From the NCBI GenBank assembly GCA_934636105.1, contig CAKTZR010000011.1, forward strand, positions 35,838 through 99,837: a stretch of 64,000 nucleotides of DNA, in the 5' to 3' direction. The position numbers and the translations under genes were made by a program. The notes under the pieces were generated by a model that ran no database searches, was not told where the DNA came from, and worked only from the letters and a program-made list of their open reading frames with translations. Below are positions 34,286-43,010 of the stretch, in pieces. The stretch's first letter is position 1; every line of letters begins with the position of its first letter. The stretch is from an uncultured Clostridia bacterium (GTDB lineage: Bacteria; Bacillota; Clostridia; Christensenellales; Aristaeellaceae).

Positions 34286-34314
34286 ATTGTACTCGATTTT
34301 CGCGCAAAATGCAA
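34286..34314 (-). promoter_or_regulatory. Promoter of the SRP RNA gene
   Basis: Reverse-strand TTGCAT (34309-34314), 17-base spacer, TACAAT (34286-34291), six bases before the inferred RNA 5' end. Confidence 0.85.
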
Positions 34315-34333
34315 CCCTATTTTGAAAAAATGG

Positions 34334-34828
34334 TTATCCCAAACTCTTCCTCAACGTCTCCATCAGCTTCTCCGCGCGAATCGGCTTGGTGATGTAGTCG
34401 TCCATCCCGGCTTCCATCGCGCGCTTTTTGTCCTCGTCAAACGCGTTGGCCGTCATTGAAATCACGCAGATGTTCGCGTGCGCGTCGCCCAGCGCGCGAA
34501 TCGCCCGCGTTGCCTGATAACCGTCCATCTTCGGCATCTGAATATCCATCAGCAGGCTGGCCATCACAGCAAAATCCCCGTCGCTGAGCGGATAATCCCC
34601 CTCGATCATCCGCTTGAGCAGGTCGGATTTTTCCAGATATCGGTTCAGCTGGGATTCAATCCGCCGCACCGTGTTTTCCGCCGTGTAGGCTGCGCGCAGC
34701 TTCTGCTCCTCCACCTGCCGCTTCACCTGCGTATGCGATAAGCCCAGCAGCAGCAAAAGCGCCAGAAAAAACACGGCGGCCGCGCGTCCCTTGATTCGTT
34801 TCGGTGTTTGCTTCTTCCGCGTATCCAT
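34334..34828 (-). pseudogene. Internally deleted hybrid kinase relic: sensor start fused to half a receiver (164 aa)
   Basis: A 164-residue frame with a membrane helix (14-31) and the beginning of an extracytoplasmic sensor (NTVRRIESQLNRYLEKSDLLKR). It is then joined at about residue 91 to the second half of a receiver domain: Asp95 in LLMDIQMPKMDGYQATR, then SMTANAFDEDK and Lys148 in ITKPI. The kinase core and first receiver strand are gone. The reading frame is intact, so a small protein could be made, but the receiver fold lacks its first strand and acidic pair. Best read as decay of a hybrid kinase. Confidence 0.7.
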
Positions 34829-34830
34829 AT

Positions 34831-34959
34831 AACTCCTTCAGTCAGCTTCGCTGACAGCTCCCTCAAGGAGGGAGCCTTTTGGTATAAGCTATGATAGCAT
34901 GAGGATTAAGCCTCCCTCTTAGAGGGAGGTGGCACGACGAAGTCGTGACGGAAGGAGTT
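34831..34959. repeat. Family A MITE-like repeat (copy 3)
   Basis: 129 bases with perfect ends AACTCCTTC/GAAGGAGTT, two CTCCCTC-type stems and two small hairpins (CAGCTTCGCTG; CACGACGAAGTCGTG). Its right end overlaps the mfd stop codon and its left end lies two bases from the relic's ATG. Confidence 0.85.
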
Positions 34960-37900
34960 ACGCAGCACTCAACTCCATCCGCGCGAGCAGACGCTCCATC
35001 ACCTTCACGCAGAGCATCAGCAAATCCTCGCGGTTCAGCGTCGCGTCCCTGAGCGTCAGCGTCACCGGCGCGGCGGCGTTGAGCGTCAGCCGCTTGTCAA
35101 AGCCGGTCAGCGCCTTAAAGAGCTTCTGCCCGTCCACCTGCGCGTTCGGCGCGAAGCGCATGTCGATGCGCCCGTCCGCCTGATTCACCCGGTCGATGCC
35201 CAGCTTGGCGCACATCGCCTTGAGATACGCCACCGCCACGAGGTTCGCCACGCAGAGCGGCTCGTCGCCGAAGCGATCCACCAGCTCCTCCTCCACGTCG
35301 TCGCGCTGCGCGGCGGTCGTGATGGAAGCGATGCGCTTGTAGACCTCCAGCCGCTGCTTGTCGCCCGTGACATATTCCGCCGGCAGATACGCGTTGACAT
35401 GCACATCCATCCGCGTTTCCACGTCGCGGTTCGGCTTGGGCGCTTCGCCCTGCGCTTCCAGAACCGCTTCCTCCAGCAGCTTGCAGTACAGGTCATAGCC
35501 GATGTTGGCCAGATGGCCGCTCTGCTGCGGGCCGAGCAGGTTGCCCGCGCCGCGCAGTTCCAAATCGCGCATCGCGATGCGGAAGCCCGAGCCGAACTCC
35601 GTGAATTCGCGAATTGCATCGAGCCGCTTCTGCGCCGTTTCGGAGAGCACCTTGCCCGGCCGCACCGTGAAATAAGCGTAAGCCAGTCGGTTGGAGCGGC
35701 CGACGCGCCCGCGCATCTGATAGAGCTGACCCAGGCCGAAATGATCCGCGTCGTAGATAATCAGCGTGTTCGCCATCGGGATATCCAAACCGGATTCGAT
35801 GATCGTCGTGCACAGCAGCACGTCGAATTTCTGCTGGCTGAAATCCAGCATCACGTCTTCCAGCGCATGCTCGCGCATCTGGCCGTGCGCAATCGCAATG
35901 CGCGCTTCCGGCACCAGCTTGGAGAGCTGCTTGTAGCACTGGTCGATGGAGCCAACGCGGTTGTAGAGGAAGAAGACCTGTCCGCCGCGGCCGATTTCGC
36001 GCAGAATCGCGTCGCGGATCACGCTGTCCTGATATTCCATCACGTAGGTCTGGACGGGATAGCGCGCCTGCGGCGGCGTTTCGAGCAGGCTCATGTCGCG
36101 AATGCCGACCATGGACATGTGCAGCGTGCGCGGAATCGGCGTGGCCGACATCGTGAGCACGTCCACCGTCTTTTTCATGTTCTTGATGCTTTCCTTGTGC
36201 CCCACGCCGAAGCGCTGCTCCTCATCGACGATGAGCAGGCCAAGGTTCTTAAACTGCACATCCTTCGCCAGCAGCCTGTGCGTGCCGACGATGATATCGA
36301 TTTCGCCGTCCTTCAGCCTGCGCAGCGTTTCCTTCTGCTCCTTGGCTGAACGGAAGCGGCTCAACACGTCTGCGTGGACGGGGAAGCCCTCCATGCGGCG
36401 CATCAGCGTGTTGTAATGCTGCTGGGCGAGAATCGTCGTCGGCGCAAGGATGGCGACCTGCTTGCCGTCCATCACGGCTTTGAAGGCCGCGCGCAGCGCG
36501 ACTTCCGTCTTGCCGTAACCCACGTCGCCGCAGAGCAGCCGGTCCATCGGCTGGTCGCGCTCCATGTCGCGCTTGATCTCCTCCGTAGCCTGCAGCTGGT
36601 CGGGCGTTTCGTCGTAGGGGAAATTCTCCTCGAATTCCTGCTGCCACGGCGTGTCCGGCCCGAAGGCATAGCCCTTGTTCTTCTGCCGTTCGGCGTAAAG
36701 CTTCACGAGGTCGAAAGCCAGCTCTTTCAGGCTTTCGCGCACCTTCGCCTTCTGCTTATCCCAGTCCTTACCGCCCAGCCGCGAGAGCTTCGGCGCGGTG
36801 CCCTCGCCGCCGCCGATGTATTTCTGAATGCGGTCGAGGTGATCCACCGGGATATACAGCTTGTCGCTGCCCAGATACTGCACCAGCAGATAGTCGCGGC
36901 TCGCGCCCTCGCTGGTCAGCCGCTTCGTGCCCTGATAAATGCCGATGCCGTGCGTCTCGTGCACCACGTAGTCGCCGACGTTCAAATCGGTGAAGGAGGC
37001 AATCTTGCTCCCCTGCTGTTTCTTCGGCTTGCCCTTGGCGCTCTTTGCGCCGTAAACGTCGCCGCTGGCAATGACGGCGACCTTGATTTCCGGGTATTGG
37101 AAACCGCCGGAGAGCGTCAGCGGATAGATGCGGCATTCGCCCTTCTGCGGCGCGGCCGCGCCCAGCTCATCAAACGCCGCTTTCACGCCCTCGTCTTCAA
37201 ACGACTGGCGCATGCGTTCGCCGCGCGCCGTGCCGCCGGAGAGCACGAGAATCCGCCAGCCGTCTTGCTGCCAGCGGGTGAAATCGGCACACATGTCGTG
37301 CGTCCGTCCGCCGTAATTGCCCGCGCCCATGCCGCCCATTTGGCAAAGCAGCGTCGGCTTGAGCTTTTCCACCGGACGCAGAATGGTCGTCAGCGCGAGC
37401 ATCGTCGTCTGCCGCATTGCCGCAAGCGCTTCGTCCTGCGTCAGCATCAGGTTATGCTGTTCGGGCAGGGCTTCGCCGCGTTCGAGCGCCGCCGTGATGG
37501 CCTGGTCAAACTCGCCGGTTCGGCTGTCCATGCGGGCAAAGAGCGCCTCCGGCTCGTCAAGCACGACAATCGGGCGGTTCATGTAATCCAGAATCGTCTC
37601 CGTGTGCGCATAGAGCCGGTTAATGAATTTTTCGAGCATGCGGCTGCTCACGCCGTTTTGCATCTGGCTGACCGCCGCGCGCAGTTTTTCGCCGAAGCGC
37701 TCCATCGTGCGGTTTTCGCGGGTGAAGGCTTCCGGCGCGGCGATTTCGCCCTCCTCCAGCGGCAGATCCGCCAGAGACGCGTCGCTTTCTTTCTTTTCTC
37801 CGCCTTTTTGGGCGATAGCTTCCTGCCGCGCCAGCGCTTCCAGCAGCAGCCGGGCGAGTTCTTCCGTCCCCTCCTGCGGCACGGGCGCTTCGCTTGCGGG

Positions 37901-38575
37901 CGGGATGACGACCTCCTGCATGTTGCCCTGGCTGCGCTGGCTCATCACATCGACGGCGCGGATGGAATCCAGCTCGTCGTCAAAAAACTCGATGCGCACC
38001 GCGCTCAACGCGTCGGCGGGGTACACGTCAATGATTCCGCCGCGCACGGAGAACTGTCCCTTGCCCTCGACCATGTATTCGCGCGTGTAGCCCGCCGCGA
38101 GCAGCCGTTCAATCAGCTGGTCAATCGGCGTCACGTCGCCCACGCGCAGGGAAATCGTGTTCCGGCTGAACACGGCGCGCGGCATCATCCGGTGGAGCAT
38201 CGCATCCGCCGGGGCGACAATCGCGCGCGCCTCGCCGCTCAAAATTTTGCGCATCGCCTCAATGCGGCGGTAGGCTACCTCGCGGCTGGCCGCCACATCC
38301 TGATAAAAGGTGATTTCCCGCGCGGGGAGCAGGCTCACGCCGCCGCCCAGCAGCGCGGAAACATCCTCCATCGTCTGCGTCGCGCTGCGTTCGCTGTCGC
38401 ACAGGAAAAGCAGCGGCCTGCCCGTTCTCGCCGCCAGCGCGCAGGCCGCGTGAACCTTCTGCGCCCCCGCCATGCCGCTGGCCGCGATCACCGCGCCGCT
38501 CTTCCCGCTTTCTTCCACCATCTGCTCAAACGGCTTGTAGCCTTCGAGCACATCAAAGAGAAAATGCGTTTGCAT
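34958..38575 (-). CDS. mfd: Transcription-repair coupling factor Mfd
   Basis: Mfd, 1205 residues, near the usual length. Order: UvrB-like N-terminal domains (1-330), the RNA polymerase interaction (CarD-like) domain with VGDYVVHETHGIGIYQG (about 500-580), the RecG-like translocase with Walker A GDVGYGKTE, DEEQRFGV and SATPIPRTLHMS, and the TRCF C-terminal domain. It removes stalled RNA polymerase and recruits UvrA. The stop codon TAA is formed with the first bases of a family A repeat. It follows pth by nine bases. Confidence 0.97.
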   Translation of the reverse strand: MQTHFLFDVLEGYKPFEQMVEESGKSGAVIAASGMAGAQKVHAACALAARTGRPLLFLCDSERSATQTMEDVSALLGGGVSLLPAREITFYQDVAASREVAYRRIEAMRKILSGEARAIVAPADAMLHRMMPRAVFSRNTISLRVGDVTPIDQLIERLLAAGYTREYMVEGKGQFSVRGGIIDVYPADALSAVRIEFFDDELDSIRAVDVMSQRSQGNMQEVVIPPASEAPVPQEGTEELARLLLEALARQEAIAQKGGEKKESDASLADLPLEEGEIAAPEAFTRENRTMERFGEKLRAAVSQMQNGVSSRMLEKFINRLYAHTETILDYMNRPIVVLDEPEALFARMDSRTGEFDQAITAALERGEALPEQHNLMLTQDEALAAMRQTTMLALTTILRPVEKLKPTLLCQMGGMGAGNYGGRTHDMCADFTRWQQDGWRILVLSGGTARGERMRQSFEDEGVKAAFDELGAAAPQKGECRIYPLTLSGGFQYPEIKVAVIASGDVYGAKSAKGKPKKQQGSKIASFTDLNVGDYVVHETHGIGIYQGTKRLTSEGASRDYLLVQYLGSDKLYIPVDHLDRIQKYIGGGEGTAPKLSRLGGKDWDKQKAKVRESLKELAFDLVKLYAERQKNKGYAFGPDTPWQQEFEENFPYDETPDQLQATEEIKRDMERDQPMDRLLCGDVGYGKTEVALRAAFKAVMDGKQVAILAPTTILAQQHYNTLMRRMEGFPVHADVLSRFRSAKEQKETLRRLKDGEIDIIVGTHRLLAKDVQFKNLGLLIVDEEQRFGVGHKESIKNMKKTVDVLTMSATPIPRTLHMSMVGIRDMSLLETPPQARYPVQTYVMEYQDSVIRDAILREIGRGGQVFFLYNRVGSIDQCYKQLSKLVPEARIAIAHGQMREHALEDVMLDFSQQKFDVLLCTTIIESGLDIPMANTLIIYDADHFGLGQLYQMRGRVGRSNRLAYAYFTVRPGKVLSETAQKRLDAIREFTEFGSGFRIAMRDLELRGAGNLLGPQQSGHLANIGYDLYCKLLEEAVLEAQGEAPKPNRDVETRMDVHVNAYLPAEYVTGDKQRLEVYKRIASITTAAQRDDVEEELVDRFGDEPLCVANLVAVAYLKAMCAKLGIDRVNQADGRIDMRFAPNAQVDGQKLFKALTGFDKRLTLNAAAPVTLTLRDATLNREDLLMLCVKVMERLLARMELSAA

Positions 38576-38584
38576 GATAACTCC

Positions 38585-39154
38585 TTACACCGGCGCGTTC
38601 GCCCTGCGCATGGCGCTCTCCAGTCCGTTCTTCACCCAGTCCTCGACCACATCCGCCGCGCGCAGGAACGCGTCAAACTGCGTTTTGCGGTCTTCCTCGG
38701 TCTGATAATGGCTGAGCACCCAGTCGGCCAGCTCCCAGCCCTCCGGCTTTTTGCCCACGCCGACGCGCAGGCGCGGGAAATCCTGCCTGCCCAAAAGCCC
38801 GATCACCGAACGCATGCCGTTATGCGTGCCCGCGCTGCCCTTTTCGCGCATGCGCAGTTTGCCCAGCGGCAGGTCGATATCATCATAAACGACCATCAGG
38901 TGATCCATCTCCGGCTTATACCACGAAACCAGCTCCGTCACGCACTGGCCGGAGAGGTTCATAAACGTCTGCGGCTTGACGAGCACGAGCTTTTCCCCGC
39001 CGACAAAGCCCTCGCCGATCAGCCCGTGCATCGCGTTTTTGGTGAGCTGAATATGATGTTTTTCGCTGAGCACGTCGATCACGTCAAACCCGACGTTGTG
39101 CCTTGTTCTGGCGTATTCCTTACCCGGGTTGCCCAGGCCGACCACAATGAACAT
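38585..39154 (-). CDS. pth: Peptidyl-tRNA hydrolase
   Basis: A 189-residue Pth1. GLGNPGKEYARTRHNVGFDV contains Asn9 and the catalytic His19. KPQTFMNLSG and the conserved Asp in VVYDDIDLP follow. It frees tRNA from prematurely released peptidyl-tRNA. The pth-mfd order is conserved in Firmicutes. It begins 82 bases after purR; no terminator is obvious in that gap. Confidence 0.97.
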   Translation of the reverse strand: MFIVVGLGNPGKEYARTRHNVGFDVIDVLSEKHHIQLTKNAMHGLIGEGFVGGEKLVLVKPQTFMNLSGQCVTELVSWYKPEMDHLMVVYDDIDLPLGKLRMREKGSAGTHNGMRSVIGLLGRQDFPRLRVGVGKKPEGWELADWVLSHYQTEEDRKTQFDAFLRAADVVEDWVKNGLESAMRRANAPV

Positions 39155-39236
39155 ATATGCCTCCGTTTCCCAAAACAGCCTATGCGGGAACGCCGCCGAG
39201 GGCGCTCCCGCTGAAAAAAAGCTGATTGTTCGTTTT

Positions 39237-40070
39237 TTATTTCCCCGCCGCCTGCGTCAGCCAGTTCGCCGGGCGGATGTTCGCGCTGCCCGTGCTCTCG
39301 TCCGTTTCCTCGATGACCAGCAGGCTCTTCACGCCGTCCAGCCGCTTCTTCGCAGGCTCCTTCGTGGAAATCAGCACGCATACGCCGACAACCGTCACGG
39401 AGAACTCGCGCATCATGTCCACCATGCCGCGCGCCGTGCCGCCCGCGCGCATAAAGTCGTCCACAATCAGCGCGCGCTGGCCTTCCTTCACCGCGCGGCG
39501 GGAAAGGCTCATCGTCTCCACCCGGCTGCCCGAGCCGGACAGATAATTGATATTCACCGCCGGGCCTTCGTAAACCTTGCTGTCCCTGCGGACGATGACC
39601 GTCGGCACGCCCAGCGCCCGGGCCGTCATCATCGCAATCGGAATGCCTTTCGTCTCCATCGTCAAAACGAAATCCGGCTCCGCGCGGTAAAACTGGGAAG
39701 CGATGATCGTGCCCATCCGCTCCACCACGTCCGGCATCGCCAGAATGTCCGCCATGTAGATGAAGCCGCCCGGCAGCACGCGCCCCGGCGCGGCCAGCAT
39801 CTGCGCCAGATCCTTCGTCGTGCGGTAAGCGTCCTCCGGCGCGAGCACCGGGCGATAGCGAACGCCGCCGGCCGCGCCGGTCACGGTATCCAGCTGGCCC
39901 AAATGAAACTGCGCGAAAACCCCGCGCAGAATATCGATATCCTCGCTGAGCGTGGACTTTGCCGCGCCAAACATCTCGCAGAATGTGCCGAGCGTAAAGA
40001 TTTTATTCGGGGATTCCACCAGAATCCGTGTCATGGCGGCAAGTCGCTCGTTGCGGCGGATGCGGTCCAT
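39237..40070 (-). CDS. purR: Pur operon repressor PurR (Bacillus type)
   Basis: A 277-residue protein with an N-terminal winged helix (about 1-70, MTRILVESPNKIFTLGTFCEMF) and a PRTase domain with the PRPP loop ALIVDDFMRAGGTARGM. In Bacillus it binds paired PurBoxes and is released by PRPP. I choose ATG 40070 (MDRIRRNER): GGGAGGG abuts the ATG at 40076, but lies six bases before 40070. Possible PurBoxes lie in the purR-murC gap. No purine biosynthesis genes are in the window. Confidence 0.93.
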   Translation of the reverse strand: MDRIRRNERLAAMTRILVESPNKIFTLGTFCEMFGAAKSTLSEDIDILRGVFAQFHLGQLDTVTGAAGGVRYRPVLAPEDAYRTTKDLAQMLAAPGRVLPGGFIYMADILAMPDVVERMGTIIASQFYRAEPDFVLTMETKGIPIAMMTARALGVPTVIVRRDSKVYEGPAVNINYLSGSGSRVETMSLSRRAVKEGQRALIVDDFMRAGGTARGMVDMMREFSVTVVGVCVLISTKEPAKKRLDGVKSLLVIEETDESTGSANIRPANWLTQAAGK

Positions 40071-40157
40071 GTCCATCCCTCCCAAATACGAATGTTAAAG
40101 TGATTTTGCTCTATTATAATTCAGCTTTTCAAATAAATAAAGCCCTGAATTTCACTT

Positions 40158-40198
40158 TTTTCCGAATTTTATCACAGTTTCTCAAAACGTTCAGCTTT
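40158..40198. promoter_or_regulatory. Possible PurR operator (inverted PurBox pair)
   Basis: TTTTCCGAATTTT (40158-40170) and, inverted, AAAGCTGAACGTT (40186-40198), about 11/13 and 10/13 matches to AWWWCCGAACWWT, 15 bases apart (known pairs are 16-17). They lie between the purR -10 (TATAAT, reverse, 40113-40118) and the murC promoter. Inference only. Confidence 0.4.
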
Positions 40199-40212
40199 TT
40201 TTCGCATTTTGG

Positions 40213-40242
40213 TTGCTTGCAGGGCTTTTTCGGGCGTATAAT
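40213..40242 (+). promoter_or_regulatory. Promoter of murC
   Basis: TTGCTT (40213-40218), 18-base spacer, perfect TATAAT (40237-40242), about 30 bases before murC. Confidence 0.7.
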
Positions 40243-40274
40243 ACAGGTGAAACAATCTGCTAAGGAGGCGCTTT

Positions 40275-41663
40275 ATGCCGCATATCAAAGATTATACGGG
40301 CAAACGCGCGCACATGATCGGCATCGGCGGCAGCTCGATGAGCGGTTTAGCCGGCATGCTGGTCAAGCTCGGCGTGCGCGTCACGGGGTCCGACTCCGCC
40401 CGATCCTATATGACCGACGCGCTGGAGCAGTCGGGCATTCACGTGTTCATCGGCCAGCGCGCGGAGAATGTGGATGGCGCGGACATCGTCATCTATTCTG
40501 CCGCCATCGCGAAGGATAACGCCGAACGCATGCGCGCCGAGGAGCTGGGCATTCCGCAGATGGAGCGCGCCACGCTGCTGGGTCAGCTCATGGAGGGCTA
40601 CCGCCACGCGATCAACGTCTGCGGCACGCACGGCAAAACCACCACCACCTCCATGATTGCCGAAGTGCTGCTGGATACGGGCTTCGATCCCACCGTGCAT
40701 ATCGGCGGCCAGCTGGATTATATCGGCGGCAGCACGCGCGTCGGCGGGCACGATACCTTCGTCGTCGAGGCCTGCGAGTTCAACGCCAGCTTTCTGCACT
40801 TCCACCCGACCATCGCCGTCGTCACCAACATCGAGGAGGATCACCTCGATTTCTATAAGGACATCGACGATATCGCGCATGCTTTCGCCAAATTCTGCGC
40901 CCTCCTGCCGGAGAGCGGCACGTGCATCGGCAACGGCGACGATCCGCGCGTTGCGGCGCTGCTGGCTAAGCAGACCTGCCGCACGGTCAGCTATGGCTTC
41001 GGCGAAAGCAACCAGTGGCGGCCGCTGAATCTTGCCTACGACGACACGGGCTGCGCGGAATTTGATTTCGGCCTTGAGGGCAGGCCCCTTGCGCACATTC
41101 ACCTGCATGTGCCGGGCGAGTTCAACGTCATGCACGCGCTGGCGACCATGGCCGCGTGCGTCGAAGCGGGCGCGCAGCCGGAAGCCGTCGCCGCCTCGCT
41201 TGCGCGCTTTGCCGCGCCTCATCGGCGGTTTGAATATACCGGCACGGTCTGCGGCGTAAAGCTCTATACCGATTACGGCCATAATCCCGCCGAGATGCAC
41301 AGCGCGCTGGAAAACGCCGTCCATCAGCCGCACAAGCGCCTGTTCGCCGTCATGCAGCCGCACACCTATTCCCGCGTCAAGACGCTGTTTAAGGATTACA
41401 TCCATTGCTGCGATCTCGCCGACGAGGTGCTGGTCACGGATATCTTTGCCGCGCGCGAAAAAGACCCCGGCGATATCCACGCTGCCATGCTGGTTGAAGC
41501 CATGCAGAAGGAGGGCGTGCCCGCGCATTACACCCCGACCTTCGACGACGCGGAAGCCTATCTGCGCGCGCATTGGCATCCCGGCGATCTGGTCATCACC
41601 ATGAGCTGCGGCAATATCAACCTGCTCAACGATCAGCTTCAAAAGCACGGCGAGGAGGGCTGA
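40275..41663 (+). CDS. murC: UDP-N-acetylmuramate--L-alanine ligase
   Basis: MurC, 462 residues. The Rossmann N-terminus is GIGGSSMSGLAGML, the ATP loop is GTHGKTTTT (117-125), Mur ligase motifs appear in EACEFNASFL and NIEEDHLDFY, and the C-terminal domain has TDYGHNPAEM. It adds the first amino acid of the peptidoglycan stem. AAGGAGG precedes the ATG. It stands alone rather than in a dcw cluster, as in many Clostridia. The GGDEF gene follows 73 bases later without a clear terminator. Confidence 0.96.
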   Translation: MPHIKDYTGKRAHMIGIGGSSMSGLAGMLVKLGVRVTGSDSARSYMTDALEQSGIHVFIGQRAENVDGADIVIYSAAIAKDNAERMRAEELGIPQMERATLLGQLMEGYRHAINVCGTHGKTTTTSMIAEVLLDTGFDPTVHIGGQLDYIGGSTRVGGHDTFVVEACEFNASFLHFHPTIAVVTNIEEDHLDFYKDIDDIAHAFAKFCALLPESGTCIGNGDDPRVAALLAKQTCRTVSYGFGESNQWRPLNLAYDDTGCAEFDFGLEGRPLAHIHLHVPGEFNVMHALATMAACVEAGAQPEAVAASLARFAAPHRRFEYTGTVCGVKLYTDYGHNPAEMHSALENAVHQPHKRLFAVMQPHTYSRVKTLFKDYIHCCDLADEVLVTDIFAAREKDPGDIHAAMLVEAMQKEGVPAHYTPTFDDAEAYLRAHWHPGDLVITMSCGNINLLNDQLQKHGEEG

Positions 41664-41736
41664 CGCGCTGCGTCTGCCGACCTTGTTCCTCAAATTCTGA
41701 AGAAGCGGGCGTAAGGCAAAAAATACGGAGATATCC

Positions 41737-42891
41737 ATGATTAACATCGACGAGGTTTTTGTCGCCAACGGAATCGCCATCCTGATGATGATCTTCCTGC
41801 TCGATTGCAGGCAGAAAAACAGGGAGAGCCTTCATGCTGACGATAAAATATACGACGGAATGGCCGTTACCACGCTGCTCGGCGCGCTGTTTGAAACGAT
41901 CACGTTTTTGATAGACGGAAAGACCTTCGCAGGCGGACGGGCGCTCAATTACATCTTCAACAGCCTTTGCTTTCTGGGCACAGTCACCATCGGCTTTCTC
42001 TGGTGCCTGTATGTCGATCTCCATATTTACAGAAATCACAGGAGAACGATGCGCAACGCCAAGATTATCATGTTTCCGTGGCTGTCCGAAGTCGCCGCGA
42101 TTGTTTTCAATCTGTTCGGCACCGAGTTCCTGTTCAAAATATCGCCGGACAACGTGTATCAGCGGTGTCCCTTCGCGATTTGGTGCTATATCACGCTCAT
42201 GATTTATTTCGGGTACTCCGTCTTTTTGGTCTACGGTTCAAAACGGCAGGGCTTTAACCTGAACTTTTTTCCCGTTCTGTATTTTGTCGGGCCGTGTCTG
42301 GCCGGCGTGCTTCTCCAGTTCTTCCGCTACGGCATCACGATGTCGTGGGTGTCCGTAGCCATCGCGATGACGTTTGTTCAGATGCAGGCCTATTCCGAAA
42401 ACCTGCTGACCGACGAGCTTTCAGGGCTTTACAACCGAAGGTATCTGGACGGCATCCTCGCCAAGAAAGACATCATGTGCAGAGCATCCTCCTACGGCAT
42501 TATGATGGATATGAACGATTTCAAGCGAATCAACGATCAGTTCGGCCACAGCGCGGGCGACCGCGCCATCCGCATCATGGGCGACATCCTTTTCAAATCC
42601 GTTCCCGACAAAGGCATGGCCATTCGATACGCGGGCGATGAATTCGTCGTCCTGCTGTCCGGCGTGGATCACGAATGTCTGATGCGGACGATGGAGGAAA
42701 TCAACAAAAACATCCGCGATTTCAACGAATCGGGCGCGGAACAGTTTACCCTGAGCGTATCCATGGGGCAGGCGCAATTCAAGGCCGCCGATCAAACGGA
42801 ATCCTTCTTAAAGCGCATGGATGAAAGCATGTACGAGGAAAAACGGAAATATCACCTGCTGACGCGCAAGGAATCCACAGGCGAATCGTAA
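41737..42891 (+). CDS. Membrane-anchored GGDEF protein (putative diguanylate cyclase)
   Basis: A 384-residue protein with six to seven N-terminal membrane helices (up to about residue 220) and a GGDEF domain (about 225-375). The active-site loop reads AGDEF (299-303, RYAGDEFVVLL); AGDEF variants can be active. Upstream motifs DELSGLYNRRYLDG and MDMNDFKRINDQFGHSAGD are intact. No RxxD inhibitory site precedes the loop. It would make cyclic di-GMP in response to a membrane signal. It may be co-transcribed with murC. Confidence 0.88.
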   Translation: MINIDEVFVANGIAILMMIFLLDCRQKNRESLHADDKIYDGMAVTTLLGALFETITFLIDGKTFAGGRALNYIFNSLCFLGTVTIGFLWCLYVDLHIYRNHRRTMRNAKIIMFPWLSEVAAIVFNLFGTEFLFKISPDNVYQRCPFAIWCYITLMIYFGYSVFLVYGSKRQGFNLNFFPVLYFVGPCLAGVLLQFFRYGITMSWVSVAIAMTFVQMQAYSENLLTDELSGLYNRRYLDGILAKKDIMCRASSYGIMMDMNDFKRINDQFGHSAGDRAIRIMGDILFKSVPDKGMAIRYAGDEFVVLLSGVDHECLMRTMEEINKNIRDFNESGAEQFTLSVSMGQAQFKAADQTESFLKRMDESMYEEKRKYHLLTRKESTGES

Positions 42892-42945
42892 GGGTCATCC
42901 CGCGCGGGCAGCGCATGTCTTTTCTTCCGCCGAAGCTGCAAGTTA

Positions 42946-42985
42946 AAGAAAACGATTGAGAGGATTGCCTCCCAATCGTTTTCTT
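42946..42985. terminator. Bidirectional terminator between converging genes
   Basis: Thirteen-base-pair stem AAGAAAACGATTG/CAATCGTTTTCTT between the GGDEF gene and the lipoprotein gene. Confidence 0.8.
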
Positions 42986-43010
42986 ATCGGTCATCACTGA
43001 GCATTTACTG

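Noticed and set aside
36374..39214. 946-codon + strand frame opposite mfd and pth
   Set aside because: It spans two well-supported genes on the other strand and shows no family features.
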